A stretch of DNA of 9,706 bases from Methanosarcinaceae archaeon (GTDB lineage Archaea; Halobacteriota; Methanosarcinia; Methanosarcinales; Methanosarcinaceae). Every line of letters begins with the position of its first letter. Positions within the stretch are counted from its first letter, which is position 1. The notes under the pieces are model-generated. The model was not told the origin of the DNA. It ran no database searches and saw only the letters and a program-made list of their open reading frames with translations. Position numbers and translations under genes: made by a program. Shown here piece after piece: positions 1-6,391 of the stretch. Location of the stretch: NCBI GenBank assembly GCA_016926455.1, contig JAFGOO010000021.1, positions 1 to 9,706 on the forward strand. Reading direction: 5' to 3'.

Positions 1-3
1 AAT

Positions 4-13
4 ACTATATAAT
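4..13 (+). promoter_or_regulatory. Possible TATA element ahead of valS
   Basis: An AT-only run (CTATATAATA-like) sits 19-28 bases before the valS ATG. The spacing would place initiation almost at the start codon, which conflicts somewhat with the GGAG ribosome site at 21-24. The upstream sequence is cut off by the window edge, so a promoter farther left is equally possible. Confidence 0.25.
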
Positions 14-31
14 AATTATTGGAGTGTTTTG

Positions 32-2632
32 ATGACGGTTCCAAAAGAATATGATCCGCATGAGATTGAACCAAGATGGCGAAGGGCATGGGATATGTCC
101 ATGTACCATTTCGACTGGGAAGATAACAGCAAACCCCAGTATATCATAGATACACCGCCTCCGTATCCGACAGGGAATTTCCATATTGGTAATTCACTTA
201 ACTGGTGCTATATCGATTTTGTGGCAAGGTACAAACGCATGCAAGATTTTAATGTTATGTTCCCACAGGGATGGGACTGTCACGGCCTTCCCACAGAGGT
301 AAAGGTAGAAGAAACACATGGAATCACGAAAAACCAGGTTCCAAGGGCAGAATTCCGCAGGATGTGCGAAGAACTTACAGCCAAGAATATCGTGAAGATG
401 CGCGATACCATGATGGGGCTCGGATTTTCCGTGGACTGGAGCAACGAGTTTGTCACAATGGAACCAGCCTATTATGTGAAGACACAGAAATCGTTTGTGA
501 AAATGCATGATATGGGTCGGATATACCAGGAAGATCATCCTGTAAACTGGTGCCCTAGATGTGAAACTGCAATTGCTTTTGCAGAGGTTGAGTATGATGC
601 TAGGGAGACGCAGTTGAATTTCCTACATTTTGATAAACTTGAAATTGCAACCACCCGCCCAGAACTGCTTGCTGCGTGTGTAGCTGTTGCGATTAATCCA
701 GAGGATGAACGTTACAATAAATATATACAAGAGACTGTAAAGGTTCCGCTGTTCGGGCATGAGGTGCCGGTCATAGGGGATAAGGACGTAGATCCCTCCT
801 TTGGTACAGGGGTTGTCATGATCTGTACCTTTGGTGACAAACAGGACGTGCGCTGGTGGGTAGAGCACAACCTCCCGCTTCGAAAAGCACTTGACAAGAA
901 CGGCTACATGACAGAGATTGCCGGGAAATATGAAGGTATGAGCATTTCCGAATGCAAGAAATCAATCATCGAAGACCTCAAAACTGAAGGATACATCTAC
1001 GACCAGAAACCTCTTGATCAGAACGTGGGCATGTGCTGGAGGTGCAAGACACCTATAGAAATACTTTCCGAGCGCCAATGGTTTGTGAAAATCAATGCCG
1101 ATGAGGTACTGAAAACTGCCGATGAGATCAAGTGGCTACCAGAACATATGAAAATCAGGCTTCAGAACTGGACAGGAACCATGGAATGGGACTGGTGCAT
1201 CTCACGCCAGCGGATATTCGCAACTCCCATACCAGTGTGGTATTGTAAGGACTGCGGCAAGGTGATGGTTGCAAAGGAGGAATGGCTACCTCTTGACCCC
1301 ACAAAAGATATGCCAAAAGCGGCTTGTGAATGCGGTTCTACTGAATTTGAAGGCGAAAAGGATGTGCTGGACACGTGGATGGACTCGTCCATTACACCAC
1401 TGCATGCTTCCGGTTGGTTGAGCAAACATGACACGCGTCTTCCAACGCAGCTTCGCCCTCAGGGTCATGATATCATACGCACATGGGCCTTTTATACTAT
1501 ACTCCGCTCAAAGGCACTTACAGGCATCAGACCATGGGATTCAATCCTTATCAACGGGATGGTTCTCGGGGAAGACGGGCACAAGATGAGCAAGTCACTG
1601 GGTAATATCATTTCACCCGAAGAGGTGATTGAACAGTACAGCGCCGATGCATTCAGGCAATGGGCTGCTTTAGGTGGTTCCCCAGGGTCCGATGTTATGT
1701 TCAGGTGGAAGGATGTTGTGGCAGCTTCACGTTTCCTCCACAAGATGTGGAGTATCTACAGGTTCTCAATGTCGCATCTTGGTGACTACAGTTCCAGAGA
1801 TGCAAAGAAGATCAATACTGATGACCTGCCTGTAATTGACAGGTGGCTTCTCAGCAAATTGAACAAACTTGTCAGGTCAATGACATTAAGTATGGATGGG
1901 TACCAGTTCGATGAGGCCTTCAAATCCATTCGTGGGTTTGCGTGGGAAACTCTTGCAGATAATTACCTGGAACTTGTAAAATCAAGGCTCTATGGAGAGA
2001 ATAAGAATGACCGCAGAACCGCACAGTACACACTCTACGTCACGATTGACATACTTTCGCGGCTGCTTGCGCCTTTCATACCGTTCTTTGCAGAGGAAAT
2101 GTACTCGCGGCTTGGCACCGGAAGCGTCCATACCCAGTCATGGCCAGATGTCAACGAAGCACTCATCAATGAAGACGCAGAACACGTCGGTGAGCTTATA
2201 AAGGATATAACAGGCAATGTCAGGCGATATAAATCAGATAACGGAATGGCACTGAATGCACCACTCAAAAAAATTGAAATATATGGTAAATTGAGTGATG
2301 TGAGGGATATAGCGGGTGCCACAAATTCCCCTGTAGAGATTATGGAAGGTGAGCCTGATTTTGAGCACGTACCTGTTAAAGTGAAACCCAACATGGGCAT
2401 CATAGGACCGAAGTTCAGGAACAAGGCAGGTGCGATCATAAATTCCTTGATTGCGGAGAATCCGAAAAGAATCGCTGAACAGGCAGAAGAAGGTAGTATT
2501 GTTGTGATTGTTGGCGATGAGAAAATCAAACTTGGTCCTGAATCGGTACAAATCGAGAGAGAAGTTATCTCTGCAGGAAGAACTGTCGATGTTCTTGACG
2601 TTGACGGTACAGCAGTTGTGATAGTCAGGTAA
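32..2632 (+). CDS. valS: Valyl-tRNA synthetase (class I aminoacyl-tRNA synthetase)
   Basis: Charges tRNA-Val with valine in the cytoplasm, with hydrolytic editing of misactivated threonine. The 866-residue length fits archaeal ValRS. Class I signatures are intact: HIGN at residues 51-54 in the context PPPYPTGNFHIGN, and KMSKS at 518-522. Cysteine pairs that probably form zinc knuckles lie at C174/C177 with C335/C338, and at C405/C408 with C432/C434. The segment of about residues 200-330 corresponds to the CP1 editing domain, the anticodon-binding helical domain follows KMSKS, and the end is the usual archaeal ValRS C-terminal domain. I chose ATG at 32 rather than the in-frame TTG at 29 because GGAG at 21-24 is spaced 7 bases from it. 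It ends in TAA. No frameshift or missing motif was seen. The family assignment is secure. Confidence 0.97.
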   Translation: MTVPKEYDPHEIEPRWRRAWDMSMYHFDWEDNSKPQYIIDTPPPYPTGNFHIGNSLNWCYIDFVARYKRMQDFNVMFPQGWDCHGLPTEVKVEETHGITKNQVPRAEFRRMCEELTAKNIVKMRDTMMGLGFSVDWSNEFVTMEPAYYVKTQKSFVKMHDMGRIYQEDHPVNWCPRCETAIAFAEVEYDARETQLNFLHFDKLEIATTRPELLAACVAVAINPEDERYNKYIQETVKVPLFGHEVPVIGDKDVDPSFGTGVVMICTFGDKQDVRWWVEHNLPLRKALDKNGYMTEIAGKYEGMSISECKKSIIEDLKTEGYIYDQKPLDQNVGMCWRCKTPIEILSERQWFVKINADEVLKTADEIKWLPEHMKIRLQNWTGTMEWDWCISRQRIFATPIPVWYCKDCGKVMVAKEEWLPLDPTKDMPKAACECGSTEFEGEKDVLDTWMDSSITPLHASGWLSKHDTRLPTQLRPQGHDIIRTWAFYTILRSKALTGIRPWDSILINGMVLGEDGHKMSKSLGNIISPEEVIEQYSADAFRQWAALGGSPGSDVMFRWKDVVAASRFLHKMWSIYRFSMSHLGDYSSRDAKKINTDDLPVIDRWLLSKLNKLVRSMTLSMDGYQFDEAFKSIRGFAWETLADNYLELVKSRLYGENKNDRRTAQYTLYVTIDILSRLLAPFIPFFAEEMYSRLGTGSVHTQSWPDVNEALINEDAEHVGELIKDITGNVRRYKSDNGMALNAPLKKIEIYGKLSDVRDIAGATNSPVEIMEGEPDFEHVPVKVKPNMGIIGPKFRNKAGAIINSLIAENPKRIAEQAEEGSIVVIVGDEKIKLGPESVQIEREVISAGRTVDVLDVDGTAVVIVR

Positions 2633-2842
2633 CTGGAAGAATTTGAACTTAGTAATTGTTTAATCTTATTCAAAAATCTTTTCGTCTCGATTTGTGCTAA
2701 TTGTTAACTAGGAACAAAGAAATTAATTATATATTACATTCGCATTCGTCCGACCTCGTGCTGAATTTTCGAAACCTAACATTTATATATATCTAAGCTA
2801 ATTTCCCGCCATAGACGATTATTCAAACGCCACGGTGTATGT
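2633..2842 (+). promoter_or_regulatory. Intergenic region with TATA-type promoter for the DsrE-like gene
   Basis: The 210 bases between valS and the next gene are AT-rich in their first half, with short T-runs around 2653-2693 that may end the valS transcript. The best promoter candidate is the TTTATATATA stretch at 2782-2791, preceded by a purine-containing GAAACC segment that could serve as a BRE. Initiation about 25 bases downstream (about 2810-2817) would leave a leader of about 30 bases before the ATG at 2843. A second AT-rich stretch lies at 2721-2737. No RNA gene fold was recognised here. Confidence 0.5.
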
Positions 2843-3208
2843 ATGGTAAAAGTCACTAAAGTATTGCTGCTGCTTAAAAATATGGTTTACGAAAGCACGA
2901 GTCCTCAGGAAATCATTAGGTTTGCGAAATATTATCGTAAAAAAGACCTTGAAGTTGTTGTGATCCTCTGGGGTCCCATGGGAGTAATACTTGGTAAGAA
3001 AAACAAGTATGGTTCACCTGCATACGATAAAAAAATAGAAGAATGCATAGAAATGGGCGTGCAGTTCAAATGCTGTGATCTTGGAGCATCTATGATCGGG
3101 ATGAAGGAAGAAGAACTCATCCCTGGTGTTCAATTGATCCATTCGAATGAAATAGCAGAGATGTTTCTAAGATTCCGTGAGGAAGACCAGTTAATCCTCA
3201 CACTGTAA
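2843..3208 (+). CDS. DsrE/DsrF-like family small protein
   Basis: A 121-residue protein with the alternating strand/helix layout of the DsrE/DsrF-like family (small soluble proteins, some of which carry persulfide sulfur in relay systems). It starts with a hydrophobic strand (VTKVLLLLKN), then a helix beginning SPQEIIRFAKYY, a strand VVVILWGPMGV, a helix with C68, the C77-C78 pair after MGVQF, and the family-like end EEELIPGVQLIHSNEIAEMF. The conserved DsrE-type cysteine would be C77 or C78. Sulfur transfer is inferred from that position only; many archaeal members have no known role. The ATG at 2843 has only a weak GGTG (2834-2837) upstream. The gene stands alone, with its own probable promoter, and no dsrF, dsrH or tusA partner is visible. 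Confidence 0.85.
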   Translation: MVKVTKVLLLLKNMVYESTSPQEIIRFAKYYRKKDLEVVVILWGPMGVILGKKNKYGSPAYDKKIEECIEMGVQFKCCDLGASMIGMKEEELIPGVQLIHSNEIAEMFLRFREEDQLILTL

Positions 3209-3232
3209 ACGATTAGTATTTGAATTAGCGGC

Positions 3233-3292
3233 ATTATATCTATTTTAATGGAAAATAAGGAGTTTTGGAATTTACCTATCAAACGTGGTGAT
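3233..3292 (+). promoter_or_regulatory. Probable hmgA promoter (ATTATATC) and ribosome site GGTGAT
   Basis: A TATA-like ATTATATC lies at 3233-3240, about 60 bases before the hmgA ATG. GGTGAT at 3287-3292 matches the anti-Shine-Dalgarno complement (GGAGGTGAT) and is placed 5 bases from the ATG at 3298. That favours ATG 3298 over the in-frame TTG at 3292, which overlaps the ribosome site itself. Confidence 0.5.
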
Positions 3293-3297
3293 TGCTT

Positions 3298-4551
3298 ATG
3301 GCATCAACAACCGAACTAAGCTCTGATGAGAAAATTTTGCTTGAGAAGATACTTGCCGGTGAGGTCGCATTTCGGAAGATCGGTATGTGCACGGATACAC
3401 AGACTGCTGTGAAACTTCGAAGACTTGCTCTTGAGGAACAGGTGAATGTCAGGTTTGAGCAAATCCAGAATTATACCATTGATGCAGAACAGATTACAAA
3501 GCGAAATATTGAGAACATGATTGGTGCGATCCAGATCCCTCTCGGTGTTGCTGGCCCTTTAAAAGTGAAAGGGGAATTTGCTGATGGTGAGTACCAGCTC
3601 CCACTTGCAACCACCGAGGGCGCCCTGGTTGCCAGCGTAAACAGAGGATGTTCTGTTATCACCGGCTCTGGCGGTGCAAATGTAAGGATATTCCAAGACG
3701 AGATGACACGAGCACCTGTTTTTAAACTGGAAAATGTGAAGCGTTCAAAAGAGTTTGCTGAATGGGTGCAAGACCCGCATATATTCAAGGAGATGCAGGA
3801 AAAGGCAGCTGAAACCACTCGATTCGGGGACTTGCTCAGTGTAGAACCATATGTTATCGGAAATACTGTATATCTAAGGTTCGCTTATGACACAAAGGAT
3901 GCCATGGGAATGAATATGGTAACCATCGCCACGGAAGCAGTGGTCGACCTGATTGTGGATGAGTTCGGGGCAGTCCCTATATCACTGTCCGGGAACATGT
4001 GCACCGATAAAAAGCCTGCTGCCATCAATAATATCCTTGGCAGGGGGAAAACCGTTATTGCAGAGGTTACGGTTCCAAAAGACACGGTCGAGGGGAAACT
4101 AAAATCCACGCCAGAGGCAATGGTGGATCTGAACTACAGAAAGAACCTGCTGGGTTCTGCACGTGCCGGTTCGCTTGGATTTAATGCGCATGCTGCAAAT
4201 ATCATCGCTGCTTTGTACATTGCGTGCGGGCAGGATGCAGCGCATGTGGTGGAGGGAAGCACTGCCATCACAACCATGGAACTTACAAAATACGGCGACC
4301 TTTATTGTTCAGTCACACTACCGTCGGTAGTAGTTGGAACAGTTGGGGGCGGCACAGGTATCGAAACACAGAAAGATTGCTTGAACCTTCTTGGTGTTGC
4401 AGGCTCCGGCAACCCACCAGGTGCAAATGCAAAGGAACTTGCAGAAATTGTGGCGGCTGCAGTACTAGCAGGCGAACTCTCACTTATAGGTGCACAGGCT
4501 GCAGGACACCTTGCGCGGGCACACGCAGAACTCGGACGCGAGAAATTTTGA
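3298..4551 (+). CDS. hmgA: 3-hydroxy-3-methylglutaryl-CoA reductase, class I, soluble
   Basis: Reduces HMG-CoA to mevalonate with NADPH, the committed step to isoprenoid lipids in archaea. The protein has 417 residues and no N-terminal membrane domain, as is usual for archaeal class I enzymes. Catalytic residues are recognisable by their motifs: E107 in TTEGALVAS, K238 in CTDKKPAA, D313 in GQDAAH, and H409 in AGHLARAHAEL. The substrate-binding ENMIGAIQIP and the cofactor motif DAMGMNM are also present, as is the glycine-rich GTVGGGTG. The start is ATG 3298, supported by GGTGAT at 3287-3292. The gene ends in TGA at 4549-4551, converging with a minus-strand gene whose stop begins at 4554. No damage was seen. 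Confidence 0.96.
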   Translation: MASTTELSSDEKILLEKILAGEVAFRKIGMCTDTQTAVKLRRLALEEQVNVRFEQIQNYTIDAEQITKRNIENMIGAIQIPLGVAGPLKVKGEFADGEYQLPLATTEGALVASVNRGCSVITGSGGANVRIFQDEMTRAPVFKLENVKRSKEFAEWVQDPHIFKEMQEKAAETTRFGDLLSVEPYVIGNTVYLRFAYDTKDAMGMNMVTIATEAVVDLIVDEFGAVPISLSGNMCTDKKPAAINNILGRGKTVIAEVTVPKDTVEGKLKSTPEAMVDLNYRKNLLGSARAGSLGFNAHAANIIAALYIACGQDAAHVVEGSTAITTMELTKYGDLYCSVTLPSVVVGTVGGGTGIETQKDCLNLLGVAGSGNPPGANAKELAEIVAAAVLAGELSLIGAQAAGHLARAHAELGREKF

Positions 4552-4553
4552 TT

Positions 4554-4769
4554 CTACATCCTTTCTTTTGCTTTTTTCAGATATACACTTGACCCGTCTA
4601 TCTTATCTGCAGCCAGTAGTATATACTCTGAAACATCAACAAAGTTGGCAGCATTTAACTTTTTAGCCCAATCCCTGAAACTCTTGCTATGGATTTCGTT
4701 ATGTTCTATCCAGTGATCAAGCAGATGTTTGACTTTTATTTCAGTTATTTCTTCGGTCATAAGTGACAT
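4554..4769 (-). CDS. Small helical protein with histidine ladder, function unknown
   Basis: A 71-residue, charged, probably all-helical protein with no signal peptide, no membrane segment and no cysteine. Its most striking part is HLLDHWIEHNEIH: histidines at 15, 19, 23 and 27 recur every four residues, so they line one side of a helix together with acidic and amide residues. I have a general recollection of short archaeal proteins with an HWIEHN-type motif, but I cannot name a function. A metal-binding role is only an inference. It starts 16 bases after the hacA stop and is probably co-transcribed with it. ATG 4769 gives 71 residues. The internal ATG at 4760 gives 68 and has a GTGA about 9 bases upstream, so it may be the real start. 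It ends in TAG, 2 bases from the hmgA stop. Confidence 0.75.
   Translation of the reverse strand: MSLMTEEITEIKVKHLLDHWIEHNEIHSKSFRDWAKKLNAANFVDVSEYILLAADKIDGSSVYLKKAKERM
4560..4578 (+). terminator. T-rich tract, candidate hmgA transcription terminator
   Basis: Nine bases after the hmgA stop there is a pyrimidine run ending in six T (4572-4577), with further T4 and T3 runs before it. Oligo-T in the RNA-like strand is the main intrinsic termination signal for archaeal RNA polymerase. The same bases read on the other strand encode the Lys-rich end (KKAKERM) of the convergent small gene. No stable hairpin precedes it. Confidence 0.45.
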
Positions 4770-4785
4770 TCACGCATTATTGAGA

Positions 4786-6027
4786 TCAGGAATCCCTTGG
4801 GTCAGTGATCTCACCGGTCAGTGCCGATGCTGCTGCAGTTGCAGGAGAAGCCAAATAGATAAATCCGCCTGCACCCATACGCCCTTTGAAGTTTCGATTT
4901 GCGGTTGATATGCATACTTCACCTTCGCCAATAACACCCATATGCCCGCCAAGACAGGGTCCGCATCCAGGGGTTGCAAAGGTGACACCTGCCTCAAGCA
5001 ATGTTTCCGCGGTTCCGTTTTTGATTGCCTCGATCATGATCGAGCGTGATGCAGGTATGACAATTGTCCGGACTACAACCTGGCGGCCTTTTAGAACCTC
5101 TGCTGCGCTTTCAAGGTCTTCAAGCCTCCCGTTCGTGCATGTACCAATGAAAACCTGGTCGACATTTGTTCCGGCAACTTCCGAAACCTCACAAACATTG
5201 TCCACTTCATGCGGGCGGGCAACTTGCGGTTCAAGGTCGTTTACGTCAATGTAATATGATTCAACGTATTTTGCATCACCATCCGCATAGACGGGTTCAT
5301 ATTCCTCGACCGCCCGCCCTCTGAGATATTCAAAAGTCTTTTCATCTGGCGGAACGATGCCCGCCTTTGCCCCCATCTCGATAGCCATATTACAGAGAGT
5401 CATGCGCCCGGACATTGAAAGGTCAGAAATAGTGCTACCATAGAACTCTACTGCCCTGTAAGTCGCACCTGCAGCACTTATCTTACCGATCACATTGAGC
5501 GTAAGATCCTTTGCAGATACACGGTTGCCTAACCTACCATCCACTGTGATCTTGATGGTTTCAGGTACTTTGAACCATAGTTTACCAGAAGCAAATATCT
5601 CAGACATATCGGTAGCCCCAACACCAGTCCCAAATGCCCCAAACGCCCCATAGGTACATGAATGAGAATCTGCACCCACCACCAATTTCCCTGGCATGGC
5701 AAAACCATTCTCAGGAAGTACCTGATGACATATCCCGTTGCCTATATCATAGAAATTTTCTATCTCCTGCTCCTTTATCCATGTGCGAATATCTTTCTGG
5801 AGGAACGCAGTTTTCTCGGTATTTGCAGGCGTCAGGTGGTCAAATGGTATCACAATTCTTCTCGGGTTCCATACCTTTTGAATCCCCATTTCCCTAAAAG
5901 ACTTTACTGCAAGAATGCTCGTACCGTCATGAGCCATCGCATAATCCACATTTGCGATTATGAACTCATTGGCCTTTACTTCTTTACCATTTGCACGGCT
6001 GAATATTTTTTCACTTATCGTGCCCAA
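4786..6027 (-). CDS. hacA: Homoaconitase / 3-isopropylmalate dehydratase large subunit (HacA/LeuC type)
   Basis: Large subunit of an aconitase-family [4Fe-4S] hydro-lyase, 413 residues, needing a separate small subunit (not in this window). The three cluster cysteines are C297 (GTCTNGR) and C355/C358 (TPGCGPCLGGH). Family blocks GADSHSCTYGAFGAFGTG and STANRNFKGRMG are intact. Two paralogues occur in methanogens: LeuC for leucine synthesis, and HacA for chain extension to 2-oxosuberate on the way to coenzyme B. AHDGTS near the N-terminus and TPGCGPCLG resemble what I recall of the HacA type more than the LeuC type (HDITGP, NPSCSAC). Specificity is mostly set by the small subunit, so the subtype is uncertain (about 0.55). 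The start is TTG at 6027, not ATG: AGGAG at 6036-6040 sits 8 bases away. Downstream, the small gene follows after 16 bases. Confidence 0.93.
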   Translation of the reverse strand: MGTISEKIFSRANGKEVKANEFIIANVDYAMAHDGTSILAVKSFREMGIQKVWNPRRIVIPFDHLTPANTEKTAFLQKDIRTWIKEQEIENFYDIGNGICHQVLPENGFAMPGKLVVGADSHSCTYGAFGAFGTGVGATDMSEIFASGKLWFKVPETIKITVDGRLGNRVSAKDLTLNVIGKISAAGATYRAVEFYGSTISDLSMSGRMTLCNMAIEMGAKAGIVPPDEKTFEYLRGRAVEEYEPVYADGDAKYVESYYIDVNDLEPQVARPHEVDNVCEVSEVAGTNVDQVFIGTCTNGRLEDLESAAEVLKGRQVVVRTIVIPASRSIMIEAIKNGTAETLLEAGVTFATPGCGPCLGGHMGVIGEGEVCISTANRNFKGRMGAGGFIYLASPATAAASALTGEITDPRDS

Positions 6028-6035
6028 AAATACAA

Positions 6036-6040
6036 CTCCT
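6036..6040 (-). promoter_or_regulatory. Ribosome site AGGAG deciding a TTG start for hacA
   Basis: On the minus strand AGGAG lies 8 bases before TTG at 6027. The protein reads GTISEKIF from there, as expected for this family's N-terminus, and no ATG at a similar position is available. This makes the TTG the likely start. Confidence 0.7.
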
Positions 6041-6073
6041 TATTAATCGTATTTAGAACTATTAAGCTAAACT

Positions 6074-6087
6074 ACATAGATATTTGC
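6074..6087 (-). promoter_or_regulatory. Possible TATA element of hacA
   Basis: The minus strand reads GCAAATATCTATGT here, an A/T-rich TATA-like element about 50 bases upstream of the TTG start. Initiation about 25 bases downstream (near 6050) would give a short leader containing the AGGAG. It lies directly outside the inferred end of the mobile-element remnant. Other AT-rich positions at 6056-6072 are possible. Confidence 0.35.
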
Positions 6088-6090
6088 ATC

Positions 6091-6122
6091 GTGAACTACC
6101 ACCCAATAAATAGTGTGGTTTC
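6091..6122 (-). repeat. Imperfect hairpin, inferred right end of an IS200/IS605-family element
   Basis: GAA (6093-6095) and ACCAC (6098-6102) pair with GTGGT (6115-6119) and TTC (6120-6122), with a CT bulge and a loop of about 12 bases. Elements of this family lack terminal inverted repeats and end in subterminal imperfect hairpins close to the tnpB stop. This hairpin overlaps the final codons of the tnpB remnant, the expected position. The likely element boundary is after GTTCAC on the minus strand (6091). Confidence 0.6.
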
Positions 6123-6328
6123 CTGCTTCATTCTTTGAACTATTGTTCACAAGTCCACAGGCTCATCCCCTCTTTCCGAAGGTGTCAAATACCAATTAAA
6201 TTCTGTTTATGTAAAGCAAACTTCTTGATATTAATAGCGGAATTGATATCTAGATCATGTTTTGTATTACAATCAGGACAATCCCATTCTCTACTTATAT
6301 TGTAGAAGAGACGTAATTCATCCTCCTT
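6096..6328 (-). pseudogene. TnpB C-terminal remnant (IS200/IS605 family)
   Basis: Only the last part of an RNA-guided nuclease TnpB remains. One frame from 6328 to a TGA at 6185-6187 encodes 47 residues containing REWDCPDC, the second half of the TnpB zinc finger, and HDLDINSAINIKKFALHKQ, matching the family block around the last RuvC aspartate (usually DRDxNAAINI). A one-base frameshift at 6185-6190 continues the protein in the next frame as TPSERGDEPVDL, then a TGA nonsense codon, then TIVQRMKQE, the usual MKQE-type tail, to a TAG at 6096-6098. The upstream edge is a stop at 6329-6331; a degraded continuation in another frame, containing CWGKKTTLF, may reach about 6360. The N-terminal wedge, the first RuvC parts and TnpA are absent. 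It cannot make a nuclease. It lies between hdrB and hacA in the same orientation. Confidence 0.85.
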
Positions 6329-6391
6329 TTAAAAAGAGTGGTCTTCTTACCCCAACATAATAAATTTTCTACTATAATGTATTTTACTATT

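Larger units (their letters stand above)
6028..6391. other. Gene-free gap between hacA and hdrB
   Basis: This 364-base stretch holds no intact gene. From right to left it contains about 60 AT-rich bases after the hdrB stop, including a T5 run on the minus strand (6331-6335) that might terminate the hdr transcript, then the TnpB remnant and its hairpin (6328-6091), then the presumed hacA promoter and leader (6090-6028). Confidence 0.7.

Noticed and set aside
2035..2673. A 212-codon open frame on the minus strand opposite the end of valS.
   Set aside because: Low-complexity Ser/Pro/Leu-rich translation typical of an antisense shadow, no ribosome site, and the plus strand encodes conserved ValRS sequence throughout.
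2633..2842. Possible small RNA or tRNA in the valS downstream gap.
   Set aside because: No cloverleaf, no conserved T-loop sequence and no strong G/C-rich stem was found; a promoter explains the AT-rich core.
3248..3319. A 23-codon frame (ATG at 3248) overlapping the hmgA start, which could be a regulatory leader peptide.
   Set aside because: No ribosome site precedes its ATG, the sequence has no attenuator-like residue run, and a frame this short arises easily by chance.
4554..4556. TAG stop of the small gene as a possible pyrrolysine codon with read-through.
   Set aside because: Read-through would run antisense across the conserved hmgA 3' end and yields no recognisable protein; the protein is already a plausible complete helical unit.
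5662..6138. A 158-codon plus-strand open frame running from hacA into the intergenic region.
   Set aside because: Most of it is antisense to the conserved HacA N-terminal half and the rest crosses the tnpB relic; no family resemblance.
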